The notes beneath the pieces were generated by a model. It did no database searches. It had not been told where the DNA came from and saw only the letters and a list, made by a program, of their open reading frames with translations. From contig JAYEFQ010000138.1 in NCBI GenBank assembly GCA_034658655.1, positions 5,061 to 69,060 on the forward strand: 64,000 nt of DNA, read 5' to 3'. The translations under genes and the position numbers were made by a program. Of the stretch, positions 36,225-44,663 are shown one piece after another (position 1 is the first letter of the stretch; every line of letters begins with the position of its first letter). This DNA comes from JAQIBY01 sp034658655 (GTDB lineage Bacteria > Bacteroidota > Bacteroidia > Bacteroidales > ML635J-15).

Positions 36225-36961
36225 GTCAACATCAATTCAGTAATCACTAAATCCATCACTAAAATTGCAATAATACTATAAACCACCGCTTTAGTACTGC
36301 TCTTTCCAACTTCAAGTGCGCCGCCACTCGTATAGTATCCATGATATGAAGACACCGTGGTAATAATAAAGGCATAGACTATCATTTTCACCATTGTATA
36401 AAATATATAGTATGGATTAAAAAACAAGCGCAATCCATCAAGGTAATCATATAAAGTAACGACATCCGTCAACACAGAAACCGCTATTCCACCTGCAATA
36501 CCAAGCATTATGGAAATAAGGGTAAGTATGGGAAAGAAAATAAGTGCAGCAATTATTTTTGGCAAAATAAGATGGGTTGCTGAATTAACTCCCATAATTT
36601 CAAGTGCATCAATTTGTTCAGTAATGCGCATTGTACCAATTTCAGATGCGATATTTGAACCGACTTTCCCAGCTAATATCAAGCAAATAATTGTGGATGC
36701 AAATTCTAGAATCATTGTATCCCTGACAGTTAAACCAATCAAATAATTAGGGATCAAAGGATGTATAAAGTTTATCCCAGCTTGTAATGATAAAACAGCG
36801 CCCATAAATACGGAAACAATTGCAATAATACCTAGAGAATTCATCCCAATAATTTCAATTTCCTTAAACACTTGTTTCAAAAACATACGGAATCGTTCAG
36901 GACGGGAAAAGACTTTCCCCATTAATGAAATATATTGTCCTATGTTAATAAAAAGCTTCAT
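36221..36961 (-). CDS. mlaE: ABC transporter permease, MlaE family
   Basis: 246 residues with several hydrophobic helices and MlaE-family features: MNSLGIIAIVSVFMGAVLSL, GLTVRDTMILEFAST, GKVGSNIASEIGTMRITEQIDALEIMG (the family's cytoplasmic loop), PKIIAALIFFPILTL. It partners with MlaF. In characterised systems MlaE moves phospholipids between the inner membrane and MlaD. First gene of a five-gene operon with 1-4 bp overlaps (mlaE, mlaF, DUF4296, zinc-ribbon, amidohydrolase). Confidence 0.9.
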   Translation of the reverse strand: MKLFINIGQYISLMGKVFSRPERFRMFLKQVFKEIEIIGMNSLGIIAIVSVFMGAVLSLQAGINFIHPLIPNYLIGLTVRDTMILEFASTIICLILAGKVGSNIASEIGTMRITEQIDALEIMGVNSATHLILPKIIAALIFFPILTLISIMLGIAGGIAVSVLTDVVTLYDYLDGLRLFFNPYYIFYTMVKMIVYAFIITTVSSYHGYYTSGGALEVGKSSTKAVVYSIIAILVMDLVITELMLT

Positions 36962-36989
36962 TTCAAATAATATACAATTGTCAACAAAA

Positions 36990-36997
36990 CAAATTTA
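36990..36997 (-). promoter_or_regulatory. Candidate -7 promoter box for the mlaE operon
   Basis: TAAATTTG on the minus strand matches TAnnTTTG, 28 nt before the ATG at 36961. A TTTG upstream is closer (14 nt) than usual. Confidence 0.35.
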
Positions 36998-37089
36998 CAA
37001 TTTTTACAATTCAAAGCGAAAATAAAAGCATATTATTTTATTCCTCGAGAAATTTTTATTATTTTACTATCCTAAAGAAAATACAAAAT

Positions 37090-38160
37090 ATGAAAAAATC
37101 AAATTACTGTGTCATCATGGCAGGAGGTATTGGGAGCCGCTTTTGGCCAATAAGCACAACAGAAAAGCCCAAACAATTCTTAGACATTCTTGGTGTTGGA
37201 CACTCTCTGCTGCAGCTCACTTTTAATCGATTTAATGATTTGTTTCCTACAGAAAACATTTATGTTGTCACTAGCCAAGCCTATCAATCGCTTGTGGCAG
37301 AACAGCTACCTAGCATACCTAATGAGAACATTTTAGCTGAACCAATGCGTAGAAACACTGCACCATGCATAAGTTACGCAACGTGTAAAATTAAGAGTAA
37401 AACACCATATGCTAACATTGTAGTTACACCGGCAGATCATTTAATAATCGATGAAGATGCTTTTAGGCGAAACATTAAATCTGGGTTGCAATTTGTGCAA
37501 AACAATGATGCTCTGCTAACAATCGGTATTAAGCCTAATCGTCCTGATACTGGGTATGGTTATATTCAGATAGATGAAGCAAAATCAAAAGATGACACCT
37601 TTAAGCGAGTAAAAACCTTCACAGAAAAACCAAATCTTGAACTCGCACATTTTTTCTTAGAAAGCGGAGAGTTTCATTGGAATGCAGGGATTTTCATGTG
37701 GTCACTTAAGAGTATAGAAAAGGCATTAACAACCCACTTACCCGAAGTTCATAATCTATTTTTAGAAGGAGAGTCATTGTTTGGAACCGAGGAAGAACGT
37801 CCATTTATTCAAAAAGTTTACTCTGAATGCAAAACTATTTCGATTGATTACGGCGTAATGGAGCGGGCGAAGAATGTATTTACCCTATGTGCTGAATTTG
37901 GCTGGTCAGACTTAGGGACGTGGAAGAGCTTATATGAAAATAGCACGAAAGATGAAGCAAAAAATGTACTTTTCAATGAAGAAAAAATGATTGTTGAAAA
38001 TGCATATGAAAACATTATTCGTTTACCGAAAAATAAACTTGCGATAATTAAAGATTTAGAAGGTTATATTGTTGTTGATTCAGGGGATGCGCTATTAATA
38101 AGCAAAACTAAAAATGAGCAAGAACTCAAAAAAAGCTTAAATAAACTCACACAAAATTAA
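37090..38160 (+). CDS. manC: Mannose-1-phosphate guanylyltransferase
   Basis: 356 residues, the short (monofunctional) form. The nucleotide loop MAGGIGSRFWPIS with the KPKQFLD lysine is clear, then LAEPMRRNTAPCIS, VTPADHLI, GYGYIQID, FTEKPNLE and FHWNAGIFMWSL. It makes GDP-mannose from mannose-1-phosphate and GTP for polysaccharide and O-antigen precursors. There is no C-terminal isomerase domain. It is divergent from the mlaE operon and ends at a strong terminator. Confidence 0.92.
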   Translation: MKKSNYCVIMAGGIGSRFWPISTTEKPKQFLDILGVGHSLLQLTFNRFNDLFPTENIYVVTSQAYQSLVAEQLPSIPNENILAEPMRRNTAPCISYATCKIKSKTPYANIVVTPADHLIIDEDAFRRNIKSGLQFVQNNDALLTIGIKPNRPDTGYGYIQIDEAKSKDDTFKRVKTFTEKPNLELAHFFLESGEFHWNAGIFMWSLKSIEKALTTHLPEVHNLFLEGESLFGTEEERPFIQKVYSECKTISIDYGVMERAKNVFTLCAEFGWSDLGTWKSLYENSTKDEAKNVLFNEEKMIVENAYENIIRLPKNKLAIIKDLEGYIVVDSGDALLISKTKNEQELKKSLNKLTQN

Positions 38161-38200
38161 TTTGGTATCAAACGACAAACAGGAGAATAATACCAAACAA

Positions 38201-38228
38201 AAAAAGGCTGTCCTTGGACAGCCTTTTT
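38201..38228. terminator. Bidirectional terminator between manC and porN
   Basis: AAAAAGGCTGTCC and GGACAGCCTTTTT form a 13-bp perfect stem with a 2-nt loop, with T runs on both strands. The stem core GGCTGTCC/GGACAGCC is the same as in the gdhA terminator. Confidence 0.88.
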
Positions 38229-38250
38229 TTTATATTTTTAAAACAAAACA

Positions 38251-39165
38251 TTAATACTCCCAAAGATCATGTTCATAATTGAACAGTTCCGTTTCGATTT
38301 TTTTTCCTTCATGCATTGCATCAATACCGAGCAAATAATCTCTGATAAAACGGTTGTCATACACGTTACTTTCAGAAATTAAATATGACTCGAACCGACG
38401 TTGAGCAAAAAGATCATCAAAAGTTCTTCTTTCAGAATCATTATGTACATTGAACACTTCGTATCGAGCCAATAATGGTCTATACTGAGGGAAAGGTACC
38501 CAAAACAAACGCTGAGTTTCAATTTCTTCAACTCCATTTTTCTCAATAATAAATTTAGCTATTGGCGCAATCGCAATAATTCTAACATCCATTACAGAAC
38601 GCTGATTATCAAACACCCATTCTTCCCATAGGAGATATGATTTAACATCCCGAAGAGCAATTTTCCTATCAACTGTTTCCCATTCACGCACACCAGTTTC
38701 TTGGTCAAGAATTTGAATATCCTCCTGATAAGTCAACACCTGAAGTCTTGCTGCAGAGTCTTCCGGTGGAATTGGTCTTTTATACCAATTATTAAAATCA
38801 TTCGGATCAAATTTAAAGACCATTTGACGTTGTACTTCAGCTTGATTAAGAATCCCGATATGGAACAACAGATGAATTAAGCTCACACGAGAGCGTTCAG
38901 GTTGTTGTCCTCCCGGATAATCAATTGGGCGAATAGGAAAATACAGTGGATGATTAATTTTCTCATCCAAATCAATCTTGCGCAAAACGCGTTTGGAATA
39001 CATCGCATCCGCTTCACGAATTCCTTGATAAGCAACCTTTTCACGTTTAGGAATATGCTCTCTTGCATATGCCCCATCGATTACACTCTCTTGAGCTTGG
39101 GTTTTAAGCCCAAATCCGCTCATGAGGATTAGGATTGTCAGGATAAAAATACTTTGTTTTTTCAT
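38251..39165 (-). CDS. porN: Type IX secretion ring protein PorN/GldN
   Basis: 304 residues. Signal peptide (SIFILTILILMSGFGLKTQAQ), then the GldN body with ADAMYSKRVLRKIDLDEKI and PLYFPIRPI, LLWEEWVFDNQRSVMDVRI, RLFWVPFPQYRPLLARYEVF and RRFESYLI. PorN forms with PorK a periplasmic ring bound to the outer membrane in the T9SS. Last gene of the porPKLMN operon, 2 bp after porM. Confidence 0.9.
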   Translation of the reverse strand: MKKQSIFILTILILMSGFGLKTQAQESVIDGAYAREHIPKREKVAYQGIREADAMYSKRVLRKIDLDEKINHPLYFPIRPIDYPGGQQPERSRVSLIHLLFHIGILNQAEVQRQMVFKFDPNDFNNWYKRPIPPEDSAARLQVLTYQEDIQILDQETGVREWETVDRKIALRDVKSYLLWEEWVFDNQRSVMDVRIIAIAPIAKFIIEKNGVEEIETQRLFWVPFPQYRPLLARYEVFNVHNDSERRTFDDLFAQRRFESYLISESNVYDNRFIRDYLLGIDAMHEGKKIETELFNYEHDLWEY

Positions 39166-39167
39166 AA

Positions 39168-40817
39168 CTATCTAAGTTCTAATGAAACAGGAGCTGTTTG
39201 GAATGTTCCTGATGGACCTTTTACTTGAATAGACTCAAAACTCACACGAGTTCCACGGCCTAAACCTTGCAAAGCACTTCTCGCGTCCGCATTCAGTTGA
39301 TTTCCATAAACAGTAATACTATTTGTTTGACCACGTACTTTATAAGTAAAACGGAAGCTTAACACATCAAATTTCACTTTAAATGGAAAAAATTGATCCC
39401 CGAGGTCAGCCATAAGTTTTCCAGTCATAACATCATTTTTATGTACACGACCTTCGCTTTTTGTACCATTAAGTTTCGCAGGAGGAACAGGAACATTCAA
39501 CACACGGAATTTTTTACTTCCAAGTGATTTTGTTCCGGCATCCGTTTCTACAGAAACAGAAATTGTAACTTGACGAGTTGAAGGACTAGTAATTCGTGCG
39601 ACATAAGAACCACCACGAGGAACTAATGAACCTCCGCCACTCATATATGCTCTTACTTTCTCTTTCGGATAACCAGATACAGAAACCTCTACAGGATTTT
39701 GAATACCCCGATAGAATACATTCACACCAGAAGGTGAAATTGCAAAGCCAGTTTCTCCAATCATATATTCATTAATGAAAGGCAATAATTTCTCACCTTG
39801 CTTTGTTTTCCAAGAAATCAAGCCACCAAAACTATGAGTTCCGATATTTTGCGCATTTTCAATAGAGTAAATACCTTTTCCATCAACAATTGGCAAGGTA
39901 TCATAATCATTACCCATGTTTCCACGCATTTTATAGGATACTTTTCCATCCTCTTTTATGGTGTCATAAAATGGGAAATTATTACTGTAATAAATCGTAG
40001 GTTTCATGGATGTATCACGTGCACCAATAAAAACTTGAGCTTCGTAAGATCCTCCTTTAACGATATAACTCGCACTGGAACTTACCAAAGCTTCAACATT
40101 TGTAATGGTAATCAAATCCTCATCCACACCAGTAATCATACGCTCTACAATATCTGCCTCAGCATTACGAATATCGGTTTGCAGTTTTGTCATCATTGTA
40201 ATAGAACCAACAAGTGGCATGTGTGCAAACAATCTTTCCTGCCAAGTATTTTTGTGATCCGGATCTGAAAAGTCATCCTCAGTAGCCAAACTATGGCTTA
40301 TGCTTACATAAATCGGACGCGAGGTATCTCTAATATGTTCAAGCATAAATTCACGATATTCATCTATCCATGCTTCCAAACTATCACCTTTCATAGGTCC
40401 GCCATCACCAATCATAAGCTCAGGTGCAGCATTCAAGTTATCTTTTTTCTCAATATCATGAACTGATATTGGATTTTGGGGGTCATAAGGCATACCATCA
40501 CCTTTCGCTATAATTTCTTGCTTATAACGTTCAATTCCCTTAATAAGCTTATTAGTTTTGCCCTTCACAACAAGAGCTTCTTTAAAAATCGGTTCATATT
40601 TTTCGGGTTGCTGAGCATTTAATGCCCCCAGCTTGGCATATAATCCCTCTGTCTTGTTGTAAAAACTTTCCGTTGTTACTTCAAGGCTGTCATTTACAAG
40701 GACAAAAGCATTGATAATCTCTCCTGACACATTTAACGCTAGTAGTGCCGTATAAAAGAGATACATCATTCCAATCATCTTTTGCCGAGGGGTTTCTGGA
40801 CAATTCCCACCTGTCAT
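39168..40817 (-). CDS. porM: Type IX secretion motor protein PorM/GldM
   Basis: 549 residues. One N-terminal transmembrane helix (KMIGMMYLFYTALLALNVSGE) followed by an extended periplasmic part in four domains, with NKTEGLYAKLGALNAQQPEKY early and the terminal VPVPPAKLNGTKSEGRV...VRGQTNSITVYG region. The NCPETPRQKMIGMMYLFY start is diagnostic for GldM/PorM. It spans the periplasm and links the PorL rotor to the PorK-PorN ring, using proton motive force. It starts 34 bp after porL. Confidence 0.93.
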   Translation of the reverse strand: MTGGNCPETPRQKMIGMMYLFYTALLALNVSGEIINAFVLVNDSLEVTTESFYNKTEGLYAKLGALNAQQPEKYEPIFKEALVVKGKTNKLIKGIERYKQEIIAKGDGMPYDPQNPISVHDIEKKDNLNAAPELMIGDGGPMKGDSLEAWIDEYREFMLEHIRDTSRPIYVSISHSLATEDDFSDPDHKNTWQERLFAHMPLVGSITMMTKLQTDIRNAEADIVERMITGVDEDLITITNVEALVSSSASYIVKGGSYEAQVFIGARDTSMKPTIYYSNNFPFYDTIKEDGKVSYKMRGNMGNDYDTLPIVDGKGIYSIENAQNIGTHSFGGLISWKTKQGEKLLPFINEYMIGETGFAISPSGVNVFYRGIQNPVEVSVSGYPKEKVRAYMSGGGSLVPRGGSYVARITSPSTRQVTISVSVETDAGTKSLGSKKFRVLNVPVPPAKLNGTKSEGRVHKNDVMTGKLMADLGDQFFPFKVKFDVLSFRFTYKVRGQTNSITVYGNQLNADARSALQGLGRGTRVSFESIQVKGPSGTFQTAPVSLELR

Positions 40818-40851
40818 AATTCAAATCTTTAAATTGTTAACATTCAATGAA

Positions 40852-41778
40852 TTAATCTTGCTTCACATTCATAGCAGACAACATATTACCGTAAACGGAA
40901 TTCATTGCAGCCAGATTGTTACCAAGTTTAGATACTTCTTCTCGGAAGCGTTTAGTATCTTCAACAGTGTTATGCAAGTCGCTCATCACCTCACCAAGTC
41001 CACCATAGAGATCTTTTGTTTTTTCAAGATGCTCGTTAGTTCCTTGCAATTGAAGTTCATAAGCAGCATTGAGTGCTGTCAAATTTTTGGTCATGCTTTC
41101 TAATTGCTCACCATATGAATTTGTATTTCCAGATGTTTTTTCAAACTCTTCGTTCATTGATCGCGTTAATTTATTATAAGCAGTAGCCAATTCATTTCCT
41201 GATTTTCCAACAACTTCAGCAGAATCACCGTAGGTAGTTGCCAAATTATCAGCAGATTGATTCAGTTTTGAAGCTGAATTTCCATATGCATCAGCAAATT
41301 CATTTACTTTATCTGAAGCTTTTTCAAAGTTTGCCACATAATTATTTGTTGCCGCTGTAGCACTAGAGACATCAGACAATTTTTCAGCAGTTTGGCTCAT
41401 GTTTTGTAATCCATGTCCAAGTTTTTCAAAGAGTTCAGGTGAAATTTCTGCAGATTCAATCATTGCATCAAAACGCTCAAGAGCAGTTTTTTTAGATGCA
41501 ACCGCAGAAGCTTTATCGTCAATATTAATCGACTCATCAATTCCGGCAAGTTCAGGATAAACTAAACTCCAATCGTACTCTTCATGTGGTGGTTCAAACG
41601 CAGAGATAGCAAAAATTACTGCCTCAGTTAACAAACCTACCATAAGCATAATACTTGCACCCGGCAAATGCTCAATTTTAAACAATGCCCCAACAAGAAC
41701 AACAGATGCTCCCATACCATAAATGAAGCCAATTGCTTTTTTGTACTTGGTACTCCTAACTAATTCTGAAAATTTCAT
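40852..41778 (-). CDS. porL: Type IX secretion inner-membrane motor protein PorL/GldL
   Basis: 308 residues. Two transmembrane helices at the N-terminus (AIGFIYGMGASVVLVGALFK, IMLMVGLLTEAVIFAISAF) carry the conserved Lys/Glu motor residues (FKIEHLPG and LLTEAVIF). The long cytoplasmic tail is helical with coiled-coil-like repeats (SASKLNQSADNLATTYGDSA, GNELATAYNKLTRSMNEEF). The length matches PorL of Bacteroidales (about 300 aa) rather than the shorter GldL of Flavobacteriia. It forms the proton-driven motor with PorM. Confidence 0.92.
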   Translation of the reverse strand: MKFSELVRSTKYKKAIGFIYGMGASVVLVGALFKIEHLPGASIMLMVGLLTEAVIFAISAFEPPHEEYDWSLVYPELAGIDESINIDDKASAVASKKTALERFDAMIESAEISPELFEKLGHGLQNMSQTAEKLSDVSSATAATNNYVANFEKASDKVNEFADAYGNSASKLNQSADNLATTYGDSAEVVGKSGNELATAYNKLTRSMNEEFEKTSGNTNSYGEQLESMTKNLTALNAAYELQLQGTNEHLEKTKDLYGGLGEVMSDLHNTVEDTKRFREEVSKLGNNLAAMNSVYGNMLSAMNVKQD

Positions 41779-41811
41779 AATTGCGATGTTTTTGTGTTAA
41801 TCCTTAGTTAA

Positions 41812-43371
41812 TTAATAAACCTGTGAATATGAAGTGCCATCAGCACGATGACGACCTAAATACGTTCTAACATTACGGAACCCGATATATGATTTGGCAG
41901 AATCTTGATATTCATAGGTACGAGTACCATTCTGCATGTAATATGCTACATCTTTCCAGCTACCACCACGTACTACTTTACGTTTCATTACCGGAGGATC
42001 ATCGGGATGTGCATAATATTGATAATCAGGGTTCAAATCATGAGTATATCGATACGCCGCTGGTTCGAATGCATTTCTCGTCCATTCGGAAACATTTCCA
42101 GCCATATCATATAAACCATACTCATTGGGGTCATATGTACCAACCATTAATGTTTGGACACCACCATCATCGTAGTAATTTCCTCTCATTGGTTTAAAAT
42201 TGGCAATAAAACAACCACTATAATTTCTTGTATATAATCCACCCCAAGGGTACATTTGTAAATCTAAACCACCACGTGCAGCATATTCCCACTCTGATTC
42301 AGTTGGAAGTCGATATTCATTCAGGTAAAAGTCACGACTCTCGCGTTGATAAGCATTTTTCAACATTGAGCGCCATTTTGAGAATGCCACTGCTTGTTTC
42401 CAATTAACTCCAACCACAGGATAATAATCGTAAGCCGGATGCCAAAAATACATTTTAGTCATTGGCTCATTATAAGAATAAGTAAATTCGCTCATCCAAC
42501 ATAATGTATCGGGATAAACGGGAACTCTTTCATGCATAATAAAAGAGAATTGATCAACCACATCACGGTCTTCAAAATCTTCCCATTCACGGCGACGTTT
42601 CAATTCTTCGCGGTCTTTAATTGTTCCTTCGTACTCTTCAGTTTCAGCATTCCAGTGACGTCCTATCCGTATGCCGGCATCAGCTTCTCTATCAAAAGTA
42701 CGTTGTACATCTTGTTCTACCTGTCTTCCATCTTTACGGAATGCATGCTTTTTAGCAGCTTGCTTTAAATCCACCCAATAATATTCAAAATATAGTGAAT
42801 TCGAATTTAAGTCGATTCGACGCATATAATGAAAAACTTTTGGTGGAGGTTTAAGATACAAGTTAGAATTTTCAAGCAAAACAGCTTTGATTTCAGGATC
42901 TTGTAAATCAACACGGGCTTGCCAATCTAGCAAACGATACCCATCAAAGTTATATGAATCATACCCAATAGCCTCTAAAACTAACGCTTGAGGATCATCA
43001 TCTGGAATTGCTCGGAAGAAATCTCTACCTTCTGAATCATAATTTTCAGGCGGATATTCAGCCAGCACAGTCAACGCAAGGGAATCGCGCACCCAATTAA
43101 CAAATTGACGATACTCAGCATTTGTAATTTCTGTTTCATCCATCCAAAACCCCTGAATAGTAACTGTTTTAGAGGTAGCAGTCATTGCATTTGGCACATC
43201 TTGATCACTTGGACCCATATTAAAGGATCCCGGTGGGACAAACAACATGCCATAAGGATCTGGTGTGTACCACTGTCTTCTGGATACTCCAACAAGATCA
43301 CCACTGCCATAATATCCGCAACTCGAAAGAACTACGGCGAGAATGAATCCTATGAACATTAATTTCTTCAT
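41812..43371 (-). CDS. porK: Type IX secretion lipoprotein PorK/GldK
   Basis: 519 residues. Lipoprotein signal (MFIGFILAVVLSSC, Cys18). A formylglycine-generating-enzyme (SUMF1/FGE) fold follows: FVPPGSFNMGPSDQDVP, IQGFWMDETEITNAEYRQFV, VVGVNWKQAVAFSKWRS, YRLPTESEWEYAARGG, LYDMAGNVSEWTRNAF, VVRGGSWKD. A 200-residue insertion in the middle with charged sequence is typical of PorK/GldK. It sits in the outer-membrane-associated ring with PorN; FGE catalytic cysteines are not expected to act here. Confidence 0.92.
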   Translation of the reverse strand: MKKLMFIGFILAVVLSSCGYYGSGDLVGVSRRQWYTPDPYGMLFVPPGSFNMGPSDQDVPNAMTATSKTVTIQGFWMDETEITNAEYRQFVNWVRDSLALTVLAEYPPENYDSEGRDFFRAIPDDDPQALVLEAIGYDSYNFDGYRLLDWQARVDLQDPEIKAVLLENSNLYLKPPPKVFHYMRRIDLNSNSLYFEYYWVDLKQAAKKHAFRKDGRQVEQDVQRTFDREADAGIRIGRHWNAETEEYEGTIKDREELKRRREWEDFEDRDVVDQFSFIMHERVPVYPDTLCWMSEFTYSYNEPMTKMYFWHPAYDYYPVVGVNWKQAVAFSKWRSMLKNAYQRESRDFYLNEYRLPTESEWEYAARGGLDLQMYPWGGLYTRNYSGCFIANFKPMRGNYYDDGGVQTLMVGTYDPNEYGLYDMAGNVSEWTRNAFEPAAYRYTHDLNPDYQYYAHPDDPPVMKRKVVRGGSWKDVAYYMQNGTRTYEYQDSAKSYIGFRNVRTYLGRHRADGTSYSQVY

Positions 43372-43405
43372 AATATATGGTATTAGTAAGCGCTAATTTA
43401 AAAAT

Positions 43406-44365
43406 TTATAATCTTCTGACACTGCGATATCTACCTACACCGCCACCCATGTCCATATTGAAACAGTAGCGAACTACGATTTCATGCGAACCACTAGTAT
43501 AACCTGCGATATCACTTAAAACAATATCATAACTGTATCCTACACTGATTCCATTTAACAGATGAATACCCAACATTGGAACAATTGCATCATCATAACG
43601 ATAAGTTACACCGCCCCAAAATTTCTTATTAAATATAAATTGTCCGTTTACACTAAATTCTGCAGTTGCAAAATCAGTTTGAACCAATACCGAAGGTTTT
43701 AATTCAAACATCGGATTCGGTAACTGATAAATATATCCACCTACAATATAGTAGTGGCGTTTAACAAAAGGGTTTTTGGAGTCATCTCCGCCATCGCTTC
43801 CGTTAAATTTAAATACTGGCTCTGTAATATGCAGGCTTGAAAGTCCGGCATAAAAATTATCATATCGATAATATGCTCCTAAACCAACATCAAAGACCAT
43901 TTTACTATCCATATGTGGAATCACAGGGTCAGTAAAAACTTGTCCTCCGTTCAAGGACTCTGGACTTACCCAGTCCCCATTAATGGCGCGACTGATTAAG
44001 CCAAGATTCACACCAATTCCCAATGTCCCATAGTCTAAATCTAAGCGATAGGCATATGTAGCAGTAATGCTTAAATCTTTTTGAAACCCGATTGACTCTT
44101 GAAAAATTGTTAATCCAACACCACTGTTAATCGCATTAATTGGCATGTCAACACTAAACACTGTGCTTTGTGGTCGCCCTTCCTCAAAACCAAGCCACTG
44201 TTGGCGGTGTACAGAAGTAACACAAATCGCATCATTACTCCCCGCATAACCAGGATTGTAATTCAGTGTGTTAAATTCAAACAAGCTAAAATGCGCGTCG
44301 CTTTGTGCAAAAGTAATTCCTACAGTTGCAAACAAAATCATAATCGCTAGAGTTAAACGCCTCAT
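43406..44365 (-). CDS. porP: PorP/SprF family outer-membrane protein of the T9SS
   Basis: 319 residues. Signal peptide (TLAIMILFATVGITFAQ), then the PorP/SprF pattern: HFSLFEFNTLNYNPGYAGSN, CVTSVHRQQWLGFEEGRPQS, GVGLTIFQESIGFQKDLSI, LDYGTLGIGVNLGLISRAIN, and the C-terminal YSYDIVLSDIAGYTSGSHEI. It is a beta-barrel of about 14 strands that binds PorE or anchors type B substrates. First gene of the operon; its promoter should lie in the 298 bp before topA, where no full TTTG/TAnnTTTG pair was seen. Confidence 0.9.
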   Translation of the reverse strand: MRRLTLAIMILFATVGITFAQSDAHFSLFEFNTLNYNPGYAGSNDAICVTSVHRQQWLGFEEGRPQSTVFSVDMPINAINSGVGLTIFQESIGFQKDLSITATYAYRLDLDYGTLGIGVNLGLISRAINGDWVSPESLNGGQVFTDPVIPHMDSKMVFDVGLGAYYRYDNFYAGLSSLHITEPVFKFNGSDGGDDSKNPFVKRHYYIVGGYIYQLPNPMFELKPSVLVQTDFATAEFSVNGQFIFNKKFWGGVTYRYDDAIVPMLGIHLLNGISVGYSYDIVLSDIAGYTSGSHEIVVRYCFNMDMGGGVGRYRSVRRL

Positions 44366-44663
44366 ATCAAAATAATTAATTCTACAAGCCCTTAAATGTT
44401 CAGCTCGATGCGTAAAGTAAGTAATTTATTTTTTAACAAACAAGATTTATTAACAATTTTTGGTTAATAAGCGTGAAATTGTTAATAACCACCTACTTTG
44501 AATATCGAACAAAATCAAATATCAGCGAAAAATACAATTTTTTTTTGACATCAAAACAAAAAATGTCAATATTTTTGAAAAAATCCGCTAAAAACATCAT
44601 TCTTCGCAAAGAATAACGATGACTTTTGTCATATTATTATATCATAGATTACTTTATGTGCTG

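Noticed and set aside
44366..44663. Regulatory RNA in the gap between topA and porP
   Set aside because: Only short hairpins (ATTCTT-CGCA-AAGAAT and ATGAC-TTTT-GTCAT) and no promoter pair; nothing beyond AT-rich spacer can be supported.
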